In this document: in pieces, positions 51,418 to 62,121 of the stretch
How positions within the stretch are numbered: the stretch's first letter is position 1
Layout of the letters: each line of letters opens with the position of its first letter
Source: Mycoplasma parvum str. Indiana
GTDB taxonomy: Bacteria; Bacillota_I; Bacilli_A; Mycoplasmatales; Mycoplasmoidaceae
NCBI RefSeq assembly: GCF_000477415.1
Contig: NC_022575.1
Span: forward strand, 496,001 to 560,000
Direction of reading: 5' to 3'
DNA: 64,000 nt
The notes under the pieces: generated by a model
The model's database searches: none
The model's input: the letters and a program-made list of their open reading frames with translations, nothing else
Told to the model about the DNA's origin: nothing
Program-made: the position numbers and the translations under genes

Positions 51418-54400
51418 TTGTTGAAATTTAAAAAATGGAGAAAAGAATTATTATTTTTCATACTATCCGCATTTGGAGCTGGAAGCAGCTCTTTAGTTGC
51501 TAGTAATAAAGGGGGAGGATTTGGATCACTGAGATTTCAAAGCATTAATGATAAAAATGTAAATAACTTTATTTATTCCGTTGGGGAGAATTCCCCTTCA
51601 AACGGACAAGTTGATCAAAATGGAGCAATTACTCCCGAAAATTTACTAAAAAATTTAAGCTTATATTCTTCCTCAATCCCTCTCTTAATAGAGGGTTTTG
51701 CAATCCAAACAGCTAAACAAATATTTAATAAAACTCTCTTTCAAGGAACAACTTTTAATAAGAAAATACAAGATATTTTGGAAACAAACTTGAAAGAAAA
51801 AAAAGAAAAAATCGATAAATGAATTGAAAATTGACAAAACAATTCAAAAAGAATTAAAAAGAGATGAATTCAAGATGACAGATGATATCTTTCCGCATTA
51901 AAAAATTATTTGTTATCAAAAATAGATGAAAAAAGTATTCTTGATTATTTTGAGATAAAAGATCATCTCATGAAAGAAAAAAAAGTAAAAGTAAAGGAAA
52001 TATCAAATGAAAAATTTATCCCTCTATTACCTTTCTTTATGAAAGCATGAATACAAAGGCATAAAGCTGGTTTTTATGTACATAAAAATATTCCTTATTC
52101 TCAAGAATTTACTGAAAAAATGAAAAAAAAATATCAAGAAAAATATAAAGACATTATTTCCTTACCCCAAAAACCCAATTATTATTTTCCTGACTATGCA
52201 ATAAGCGAAAAAGAAGCAGAAAATAATGAATTTAAAAAATCAATCGAAGATTGAGAAAAAGGAAGAAATTATTACTCTACTTGAAGTTCCTTCAGCACTA
52301 CAAATAGAGATGAAGCATTAATTAAGGATACAAAGCTTTTATGAATAAATAAAAATAATAATTCTCATAAAAATATAGCTTTAAATCTTTTATCCGAAGA
52401 AAATAAAACACAACAAACTCAACAGGAAGATTCTGAAAATATATATAATCGAAACAATTTGCATATATGATACTTACATAGAATAATTAACTCTATATCG
52501 TCTATTTTTACGGGAGAAAAAAATAAATGTAATTATGACCATAAAAATAGCACAAATAATGGCATCATAAAAGTTTCTAACAAACTATTTGAAATTGAAA
52601 AAAATAGTCCTATGAACCTTTTCTGTTTAGAACAAGTTGGCGAAACTCATCCAGAATTTTTACTGCTCAAAGCAAAAGAAAATGAATCTAAACAAAATAT
52701 TTCTCAAAAAATTATCTTTTACAGAGATCATTCAGGTTTTAATCTAATTTATCCAATAAGCTTGAATGAAATAATTCAACAAAAAGAAAGTAAAAATAAT
52801 GAAACAGAAGATAAAAAATTGCAATTTCTTAAAGATAGTAATATGGTCAATGAATTTAAAAACTTTATAAAAGATAATTTTTCTCAATTACTTCTTAAAT
52901 ACAGGCTGGCAATAAAACATAAAGTTATGTATTTAAAGTCAAATAATTCCCAATGCTGCTGCGATGAAATAATTAAAAATTTGTTAATTTTACTTCAAAT
53001 GAGCAAAAAATTATTAGATTGAAATGAAATTTGAAAATCTTACGATATCAGAAAAATAAATAATAATTTTTTACAAAATATCAGTAATAATGATTACTTT
53101 AAAAAATTAGGAACAATATCTCCTAATCCTCCAGCTTTTTTAACTGAACAGTTAAAAAAAGACTTAAAAAATATATCTGAATTAGCAAAACCTATCAAAG
53201 AATACATGAATAAGATACAAAAAATATTTTCACAAGAATTGAAAGCTGAAAAGCAAACTTCAAAAATTAGAAATAAGGATAAGTATTATTGAAGTTTCAT
53301 GAAACAAGATGATAAATTACAACAAGTATCTCAAGAAAAAATAAAGAGTGAAACTTGTATAAAAAATGAAGTAGCTGAATTTTTATTCGAAAAAATTTCT
53401 AAAAAGAAATTAATTAAAAATTTTCTTTCTATACCAATTGCTTTTAAATCTTCTTTAGATTGAACTAATAAAGAAAATTCATTTAGTGAAATTTCCCAAA
53501 CATCAACAAATGGAAATAATGAAGAACCTAAAAACTTTATTGGTAATAAATTTGCAGATTATTTCCAAAATTTTTTAAAAAATGAAAACTTAAATAAAAA
53601 AAATGGCCAAAAAACTCCTAAATTGATTGAAAAATTAATTGAAATCATCAATAAAGAATTAACTCTATCTGAAATATCTGAAATAAGTGATACTACATTA
53701 TTTAACCTATTAAAAAAGGCTGAAAATCAAGAAAATATTCTTGATAACAAAGAAACACAATTAGAAAATATAGAAAATTATTTAACTCTCATTAACTTAA
53801 ATAATCCGAAAAAAAATAGATTACATGAAAAATTAAAAGTTTTAATAACATCTCTTTATTTAATGGAAAATTCATTCGAAAAATATAGAGAATGAATTAG
53901 AGAAATTATTAAAAAAGAAGGATTTGGAGCATATGCTTTTTCCCTAAATTGAAATAAATTTTGCGAAAACAAAGAAATATTAGATCCTATGGAATCAGCA
54001 ATAATAGATAGCTTTTGAACTCCCTTAGAAAATATTTCAACAGAAAAAGAATGAAGTTCAGAAAAATTCGATTCAAGGCAATGCATTAATTTAGTAGATA
54101 GATACTCTTCTACTACAGTCAAGAAACAACTTTTAAACAATTTAGACATGTTATATGTTGTTTTATTAGATCATTGATTTCCAAACCCTACAAAAAGTTT
54201 TTTAAATAGAAAAATGATGGGCTTCAAAGGAATTGTCTCTAGCGAAATGGCAAATAAATTGCCTACCAGAATTTATGAAAAAATCGGTGATTTCTTAAAT
54301 AAAGAAGGCTATATCGACTGAAAAGAGAATAAAAAACAAATAGATTTCCTAACAACAAATAGAGATTTTTATAGATATATAAATAAATTGGAAAATATTT

Positions 54401-54927
54401 ATCCACAAATTAAAAATGCTTTTAATCTTCCTAATTTAGATGAAATTAAAAAAGATTTAGAAAAAGCAAAAGAAACTGAACCCATAGAATACTTAAATTT
54501 AAAAACAAGAAAAGAATTATTAAAAAAATTTATTGAAGAAAGTATTTTAAAAAATTCAGCAAATTCTCAACAATCACAAACAAGAAGTAGATTTCAAGGA
54601 TTAATGAAAAATAATGAAGACCTTAATTTCACTAAATATATCTTTGATTCTGAAGAAGAAGATTGATTAAATTCTGCTTCTTATTTAATTCAAATTACTA
54701 CAAAAGATGTAAATCAGGAAGAAGATTTTTTAAAATTCGCCAATACATATTTAACTCCGGAAATGCTGTTACAAGATGTAGTCAAACAAGCTAGAATTGG
54801 CTCATTACAAACACAAGCTATTAATCATTTCTTGCATAGAGGTAAATGAGCTAATGGCCAAAAAGTAGATATTTTAAAATCTTCGGATGTTTTCTTTGAA
54901 GATCAATTTACTACCTTTTTTCTTTAA
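51418..54927 (+). CDS. Large exported hypothetical protein
   Basis: An unrecognised 1169-aa protein starting at TTG 51418, directly after the dnaX stop. The basic N-terminus and hydrophobic segment (LKFKKWRKELLFFILSAFGAGS) look like an uncleaved signal or anchor; a GGGFGS stretch follows. The rest is Lys/Asn/Glu-rich and mostly helical, with one CCC (SQCCCDEI) in the middle. Many UGA Trp codons are in frame. There is no lipobox and no domain I recognise. It is probably a surface or adhesin-type protein, co-transcribed with dnaX and the next membrane protein. Confidence 0.85.
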
Positions 54928-54940
54928 TAAAAAATAAAAC

Positions 54941-54964
54941 TTTTTAGGTTGAAAAACCTAAAAA
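54941..54964 (+). promoter_or_regulatory. Hairpin over the start of the 54949 gene
   Basis: A perfect 10-bp stem (TTTTTAGGTT/AACCTAAAAA, loop GAAA) spans the TTG start at 54949. It may act as a weak terminator for the large gene upstream or hold the next start in a hairpin. Confidence 0.45.
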
Positions 54965-55848
54965 ATTATCTCTTTACATTACAACAATTTTATGGTCAAT
55001 TTAAAAGAAACTATTTTCCAGAAATACATGAACCTCAAGTACTAAGAAAATGAGCTGGAATTTATTCTCTTTCAAATATTATTGCTGCAATTTTTTTCTA
55101 TTTATGACATTTAAGTGGAAGTTATCTACCAATCGATTCCACGTGAACTAAATATTTATTCATTATTTCTGCAATTATTCATTTATCAATAGCTTCTAGA
55201 TTTATTAAGAATTCTCAAAAATTTAATAAAACCTCTTTTACTAAATGAGCTTGAATAAATTTAATTTTTATTTCCCCTATTGGCTTAATACTTCTTTATT
55301 ATGTCTTAATGCCTAAATATTGGGTTTTAGAAGATACTACTTCAGAAGAAGAAAAAAAAATATTGTTAGAAGAACGAAATAAAGAAAATAAATTCCAAAG
55401 TCCTAAATACAAAAAATTAGAAAATAAATTTAATAGTTCTTTAGCTCATTTAAGAAAAATGAATGAGAATGTTACTAAAGATATTCTTCAAAATATTCTT
55501 AGAATTCAAAACTTTGTTTTTGAAGAATTAAGCTTTCTTCAAATTAGTATAATAATTGCATTATCTACTGTTTGTAAGCAATGTAAACAAAAGAATTTTG
55601 ATAATTTGATTTGAGGAGCACATTGATATGAAGATAATTTTTTTACTTTTGGTTTCAAAAATATTCAACCTATTTCAATGCACAATAAATATTTAATGAC
55701 AGTAGGCTCTATTGTACTTGATGAAATGAATAATTACAAAAAAATATTAGATAAAAAACATCAAATTAAAAATAATTTATCTTTTTCAGATGCAAAAATG
55801 ATTTCTTTGCATATGGGGGATGAATGTAAATGATATGTAAATCAATAA
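54949..55848 (+). CDS. Hypothetical membrane protein
   Basis: An unrecognised 299-aa protein; TTG at 54949 is the best start (MKNLKNYLFTLQQFYGQFKR). Predicted helices are about residues 43-62, 72-90, 105-122 and 185-205, with a long charged cytoplasmic loop between the last two (LEDTTSEEEKKILLEERNKE). A CKQCKQ motif follows the last helix. UGA Trp are frequent. It sits between the large exported protein and upp. Confidence 0.8.
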
Positions 55849-55889
55849 AGTCTAAAATTTAATTGGATATTTTTTAATTCCAAATTTAA

Positions 55890-56516
55890 ATGTCAATTTA
55901 TATTTCGGACAATAAACTGATTAAATCTTTTTTATCCAAGATTAGAGATAAAAAAAGTAACAGTGTAGTTTTTGGAAAAAATTTAAAGAAGGTTACTGAA
56001 GCATTAGTTTTAGAAGCTTCTAAAGAATTTTCTTTAGTAGATTACAAAATTGAAACTCCTATAAAAGAATGTGTAGCTAAAAAACTTTCGGATTCAATTG
56101 TTATTGTTCCAGTTCTTAGAGCTGGGCTAATAATGTCTGAAGCTTTATCCTCATTCTTTGAAGATTGCGCTGTTATTCATTTAGGTATTTATAGAAATGA
56201 AGATTTAAATGCCGTAAAATACTATGAAAAAATCCCTCCACACATAGATAGAAAGAATTCTAAAGTAATTCTTTGCGATCCTTTGATAGCTACTGGAGTT
56301 ACTCTTGCAAAAGCTTTAGAAATTTTAGAAAGTAATGGATTTGAAAATATTATGGTATTAAGTATTATTATGTCCGAAATTGCCCAAAAATTAATTACTG
56401 AAAAATATCCAAATTTGAATGTTTATGTTGCGGAAATAGATAAAGAATTAAATGATCATGGATATATAATTCCCGGAGTAGGAGATGCAGGGGATAGATT
56501 ATTTGGCACTAAATAA
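55890..56516 (+). CDS. upp: Uracil phosphoribosyltransferase
   Basis: Upp makes UMP from uracil and PRPP: pyrimidine salvage. It is 208 aa, ATG 55890 (MSIYISDNKLIKSFLSKIRD). The PRPP-binding site CDPLIATGVTLAKAL (family DPMLATG) and the C-terminal uracil site YIIPGVGDAGDRLFGT are intact, as is VPVLRAGLIMSEAL. It matches the normal length and completes the salvage set with deoD and tdk. Confidence 0.97.
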   Translation: MSIYISDNKLIKSFLSKIRDKKSNSVVFGKNLKKVTEALVLEASKEFSLVDYKIETPIKECVAKKLSDSIVIVPVLRAGLIMSEALSSFFEDCAVIHLGIYRNEDLNAVKYYEKIPPHIDRKNSKVILCDPLIATGVTLAKALEILESNGFENIMVLSIIMSEIAQKLITEKYPNLNVYVAEIDKELNDHGYIIPGVGDAGDRLFGTK

Positions 56517-56531
56517 AGGCTTTTAGCCTTT
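56515..56531 (+). terminator. Small hairpin after upp
   Basis: A 6-bp stem (AAAGGC/GCCTTT, 5-base loop) overlaps the upp stop and is followed by AAATTTT; a weak terminator at best. Confidence 0.35.
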
Positions 56532-56541
56532 AAATTTTCAA

Positions 56542-56826
56542 TTGTCAGAGTCCTGCACTTCACATTTGAAAGAAATATCTATTAGCTCATTTACAGAAGA
56601 ATTAATAGATATTTGAAGAGATAAAAAAGATGATGAAGAATATTACAAGAAATTTAGTACTCTTCAAAAAGAAGAGTTATTAGAACTAATTGATTATTTA
56701 ATTGAAGAAATTGAAGAAATAAAAGGAGTTAATAAATTAATAAGACTTAAAGAAAGTCTTTCAGCAGTTTTTGATTTAAAACTATTGTATAATAATCTTA
56801 AAAATACAGTAGTAAGTAGTTATTAG
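56542..56826 (+). CDS. Small acidic hypothetical protein
   Basis: A 94-aa protein starting at TTG 56542 (LSESCTSHLKEISISSFTEE); too short and UGA-broken for most scans. It is acidic and helical with repeated Glu/Ile heptads (ELIDYLIEEIEEIKGVNKLI), one UGA Trp, and ends VVSSY before a strong terminator. The composition recalls small regulators, but I do not recognise it. The reading frame is consistent over its full length and fills the gap between upp and the terminator. Confidence 0.6.
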
Positions 56827-56846
56827 TAAAACTTTATAACCTAATT

Positions 56847-56869
56847 AACCCCTTTGTTAGGGGGGTTTT
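56847..56869 (+). terminator. Rho-independent terminator of the dnaX-upp strand block
   Basis: Stem AACCCC/GGGGTT with a 7-base loop and extra G, then TTTTA, 20 bases after the last plus-strand stop and before the convergent topA. Confidence 0.65.
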
Positions 56870-56906
56870 ATGATTTATTTCAAATTAATTAAAAGTTAAG
56901 AATTTT

Positions 56907-59129
56907 TTATATCAAATTTTCTTTATTTTTAGAAAATCTACTATTTCTTCTTTTCCCGCTTAAAGATGAAGAATATTTACATTTTGGATAATTAGAACAA
57001 GAAATAAATTTAACTCCTTCCTTTTTTAAAGAAGCTTTATACACTAATTGTCCTTTGCAATAAGGACAAGAAGAATTTTCAATAGGCTCTATTTCTTGTT
57101 GATTTTTTTCTATATATTTGCATTTAGGGAAATTAGTGCAAGAAACAAAGAATTTTCCCCATTTATTTTTCTTTTTAGCTAACTGACCTTTACAATCTGG
57201 ACAGATTTTGTCTAATACTTCAAAATTTTGTTGTTTATTTTCCCTCGCAGAATTTTCAGTAAATTTGCAATTTGGAAAATCAATACATCCTATAAATTTG
57301 CTACCTCATCTTCTAGAAAATTTATAAACACATTGTTTTTGACATTCAGGGCATAATTTATCTTTTACTATTTCAAAATGTTCTGCTTTATTGTAATCTT
57401 TCTCTCAAGTTTTAAAAACAGATTCTAAAAATTCTTTTCAATCTGTTTTTAATTTAGAAATATTATCTAATTCTTCTTCCATACTTTTTGTATAGTCATA
57501 AGAAATAAAACTAGAAAAATTTTTATCTAAATCTTTAGAAACTTTATAACCCAATTCGGTAATTTCAAACTTTTTATTTTTAAAATTAGCATAATTTCTT
57601 GATCTAACTATTTCTGAAATTAAAGGATAAGTAGAAGGTCTACCTATTCCTTTATTTTCTAAAGCTTTTATTAAAGTAGCTTCGCTATATTTTGCCGGAG
57701 GGGAATTTCTTTCTTCTACAATGTTGTATTGTTTAGATAAATATTTTTCATTTTTTTTCAAAAGATTGAAATTAAATTCTGCTTTTTCTGGAAGTTCCAT
57801 AAGACCATTTTTTCTCAAAATATATTTATAGCCATCAAAAATTTCTTTATTTTCTGTGGCAAAAAAAACATTTCCTTGATTAATGAAGTTATATCTTTTT
57901 TTCTCATTTTTGGAAGGAGGAAAAAAAGAAGCGACTGTATAAGATCAAATTAAGTTGTAAAGCCTAAATTCTAAAGATGAGGTTGATACTCATCTAGAAA
58001 ATTGTTCCGGAGTCATATAAATATCAGTTGGTCTAATCCCTTCATGAGCTCCTTGAGTAAATAAATCTTTTTTCTTTTTAATATCTCTCTTTTTTAAATT
58101 TGTTTCATCTACTCAATATTTAGAGTCATAATTAGCAGCGATAAATTTTTTACTTGTTTGAACAAATTCCTCGGACAGAGAAGTTCTATCTGTTCTAGGA
58201 TAAGAAATTAAAGAAACTGTTTCTTCTCCCAAAGGGATGCCTTCATAAAGTCTCTGAGCAGTTCTCTGAACTTCTTGAGATTTAGCTCCTAGTTTATTAA
58301 TAGCTATTTCAAATAATGTAGAAGTTTTAAAAACTTCTGGAGCATTAGAACTTTCTATTTTAGATTCTCCTATCTCAGACAATAAATAATGATCATCTAA
58401 TTGAATTAGAAATTTATCTAAATCTTCTTTAGTTTGAAAATTTACATATCCTTTATGTCCGTGAGGAGATAATTCAAATTGAGCTTCTGCGCCGGCAGAA
58501 AGCTTAGATAAAGAAATTCACAATTCATTAGCTAATTGAACTTTTAAAATAAATCAATTTTTTGGCTGAAAAGCTTTTATCTCTTCTTCTTTATCAGCTA
58601 AAAATTTAAGTGCAATTGATTGAACTCTACCAGCTGATAATCCCCCTACTTTTCTTCTTACATATTTAGATAATTTAAAACCTATTCATCTATCTAATAA
58701 AATTCTTGCTAAATAAGAGTTAATTTGAGCTTGATCCAATTGTCTAGTATTCTCTAGAGAATATTTGACAGCACTTTCAGTAATTTCATTAAACACTGCT
58801 CTAAAACACTTTTTTTGTTCTTTCTCGCCCAATATAGAATAAATATGTCAAGAAATTGCCTCGCCTTCTCTATCTGGGTCAGTTGATAGATAAATTTTAG
58901 AGGCTAAACTAGCCTCTTTTTTAATTGCTTCTATAACAGGAATTTTTTTATTAGCGTAATCAATTTTTTTATCAATATTCTCTCATTTGAAATTAATTTT
59001 GTTAGGACCAAAATTAAGTCAACCTTTAGCTAATTCTCTTATATGGCCATAAGTGGCCATAATTTTCATATCTCTTCCTTCCAAATATTTAGAAATGCTC
59101 TTGATCTTTGCTGGGGATTCAACAAGCAT
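56907..59129 (-). CDS. topA: DNA topoisomerase I
   Basis: TopA relaxes negative supercoils. It is 740 aa, ATG 59127-59129 (MLVESPAKIKSISKYLEGRD). Toprim motifs VESPAKIKSI, YLSTDPDREGEAI; the catalytic Tyr in LISYPRTDRT; SAGRVQS; GAHEGIRPTD; GRPSTYPLI. Three C-terminal four-Cys zinc ribbons are seen (CPECQKQC-CIDFPNC, CPDCKGQ-CTNFPKC, CPYCKGQ-CSNYPKC). It ends in a basic tail. The strand block topA-rnj-serS-ftsH runs from 64000 to 56907. Confidence 0.97.
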
Positions 59130-59175
59130 TAACTCCCTCATTGCGGAAGGAATTTAGCAGCTACATTACAAGACT

Positions 59176-60843
59176 CTAATTAAAGTAAGAAATCACAGAA
59201 ATTACTGCTGGTTTCTTGTACATTAAAGAATCTAAAGAACCATAAATAGATTTTCTAATAATTTGCTTAAAAGCTTTATTATCTATTTCTGAATTTAATT
59301 GAAGATATTTCACAATATCTTGTTTTAAACTCAGCTTAATTCTTGAAAGAACTTCATCTGATTTTAAATAATCATCAGAAAAAACATTCATCATTTGTAT
59401 TATCGGAGAACTAACAATATTTTTTTTACATCTTAAAGAAACTAATACTACTCCACTTTGTGCTATTAATCTTCTTTCATAAATAGTCATTCTATTAATA
59501 TCTAATATTTTTTTATTACCTATATATATTTCTTGTACAGGATTATCAGTAATGGTTACATTTTTTCTTTCTATATTAATATATTGACCATTTTCAAGAA
59601 AATATATTTTATCTATATTCATTACATTAGTTAAAGCTTTAGTAAATTCTACATAATCTTTATAAAAACCATTAACTGGCACTACATTATATGGAGCTAA
59701 ATAATTAATTAATAACATTAAGTCTTCTGCTCCAGCCATATAAGGAGCAATAGAAGAAGGTATTTTTAGTACCTCTCCGCCCCTATCAGCTATCTCATTA
59801 ATTACTGAAATTTCTTCTAATTCTCTTTCAGTAAAAGTATGAGTCATGAAGACTGTTATATCACTAATAAGAAATTCTCAGTCTTTAATATTTCCTTTAT
59901 TCATTTCTCTTAAAAAACTATATAAACTATTATGATTCCCAACCACTACTCTAATTTGAACTACACCTTCTCTAGCATTATGTTCTCCTGTTTTCGAAAG
60001 TGAATGATTTTTTAATTTAGCCTCAGAAATAAAATCATTAAACATTTTGGATAATCTAACAGGATAAATAAAGAAATCATATTCATATATTCTTGCTATT
60101 CTACTTAAATTGAAGAGAGTATATCAATCATCTTTATAAGTGGCAACAAATAATCTAGTATTAATTCTTGAGACTAATTTCTTTAAATAAGAAAAATTAT
60201 CAGCAACTTTTAAAGCGAAAGTTGGAACTGTTGCGCAAGATTGAGTTCCAATGATTAATAATGCAACTTTATTCTTAAGAGCTTGAAATAAAAAATTTAA
60301 TTGATTCTCCCTGCATGGGAGATTTTCAGAAGCAATTAAAAATTCATCTATAAAGAGAGCATAATCAGAAGGAGATAATTTAAAAGCTCAAGCTAATGAA
60401 TTAGGGAGTGAAGCTGCTACCTTAATAGGTAGCACTTTACATTCAGATTTAGGAACTGCATATTCACTAATTAAATTAATAGCAATAATATTAGGTGAAT
60501 ATTTATTACCTCCTTCCTTTTCAAATCTTTCTAAAAATTCTTCAATTATTATCTTTCCAAAAGAATTAGTAAAAATAGGTATTTCAGGAAATATATCTAA
60601 AAAATAAGGTAAAGAAGCAATATTTAATTCTTTTGGAACTCCAATAAATAAACCTTTTATTTTTGGTTTTAGAGGTAATAAAGAAGCATAATCAGGTATT
60701 ACATCTTCTATTTCATATACATTAGTGTTTACACAACTTCCCCCAGCATTCAAAATGAAAATATCTCCATTTATTTCTAAAACACCACTAAATCTAAATT
60801 TTTCATCTTGACCTCCTAAGGAATAATACTTTAATCTAGCCAT
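59176..60843 (-). CDS. RNase J-like protein with degenerate active site
   Basis: Ribonuclease J paralog, 555 aa, ATG 60841-60843 (MARLKYYSLGGQDEKFRFSG; family I.PLGG..EIGKN). The fold is recognisable but the metal-binding motifs of the metallo-beta-lactamase site are lost: the place of THxHxDHIG reads FIGVPKELNIASLP, the HSIPxS motif reads ASLPNS, the TGDF Asp lies in IDEF, SGHAxxEEL reads AGAEDLMLL, and the terminal PVHGE reads PVNGF. It is probably not a nuclease itself but could support an active RNase J1 elsewhere, as RNase J2 does in Bacillus. It lies between topA and serS. Confidence 0.85.
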
Positions 60844-60849
60844 TACTCC

Positions 60850-62121
60850 TTAATGTTTAAACTTATCATCTATTATTTCTTTTTCTCTTGAGATTTTTTC
60901 AAATCCAAAAGTTGTAACTAGAGGAGAAGGAATTTGAATTTCCCCTTCTTCTGTTTGTCAATTTTCAAGCACAGCAGCAAATAATCTATCTATTGCTAAG
61001 CATGACCCATTCAATATATGTACATATTTACTCTTTTCAGAAGCATCTAGTTTAACTTTTTTATATCTAATTTTTCCCCTTAAAGCTTGAAAATCTCTAG
61101 TATTAGATAGAGAAGAAATTTCTCTATATTGATTTTCAGAAGGAATTCAAACTTCAAAATCATAAGTTTTTGAAGAAGAAAAAGATAATTCTTCTCTTGA
61201 TAATAAAACTTTTCTATAAGGTAATTCAAGCTTTTCTAGTAATGATTCAATTGCAAAAGACATAAATTCTTGAGCTTGTTCTGATTGTTCAGGCTCAACA
61301 AACATTACTATTTCAGTCTTATTAAATTGAAAAAGTCTCATAATCCCTTTATTTTCCACTCCAGATCCTATTTTTTCATTTCTAAAACAATTAGTATTTG
61401 CACAAATCTGAATAGGTAATTCATCTTCTGACAATATCTTATTTCTACATGTATTAACTAATTGCACTTCTGCAGTAGGAGATAGGAATTTATCTGATAA
61501 GTTCAATTGAAATAAATTTTTATCAAACTTATTTAACTGAGCTGTACAAAATAATGAATCTTTATTAATTACTAAAGGTAAATAATATCTTTGAAAACCG
61601 AACTGTTCAGCTCAATCCAAAGTAAATTCAATTAAAATCCTCATTAATTTTTCTCCTTGTCCTGTATATGCTGAATAACCTGAACCTGTAATATTAGAGG
61701 CTAACTCCAAATCTAACATATTTAAATTAGTTGCTAACTCTAAATAAGATTGAATTTTTTTATTTTGAGGCAACTCCCCTCAAACTTTAACTACTTTATT
61801 TTCAAATGGAATTGATTCATCTGGAATTGCAGGTAAAGAAAAAAATAATGAATTAAATTCTTCTTCTTTTTGAGTTAACTTTTTCTCTAACTTTGATAAT
61901 TTAGTTTTTATCTCACCACTTAAAGATATAGACTGATTATCTTTATAACTTTGAGATAATTTATTTTTTTCAGCTCGTAAATTATCTATTTCTTGTTTTA
62001 AAGAGATAATCTCACTATCTAAAAGTTTTATTTTTAGAAGAATACCTTCTTCTAAACACCTCCCCTTATATCTTTTTTCTAATTCTTCAAAATTTTCTCT
62101 AAATCATTTCAGAGAAATCAT
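60850..62121 (-). CDS. serS: Seryl-tRNA synthetase
   Basis: SerRS charges tRNA-Ser (one such tRNA is in this window). It is 423 aa, ATG 62119-62121, overlapping the ftsH stop by one base (TAATG). The N-terminal coiled-coil arm (about 30-100, [16 protein letters not shown]) is present. Class II motifs: [16 protein letters not shown], motif 2 [10 protein letters not shown] and [10 protein letters not shown], motif 3 [17 protein letters not shown]. The C-terminus is complete (stop at 60850). Part of the ftsH-serS-rnj-topA block. Confidence 0.96.
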
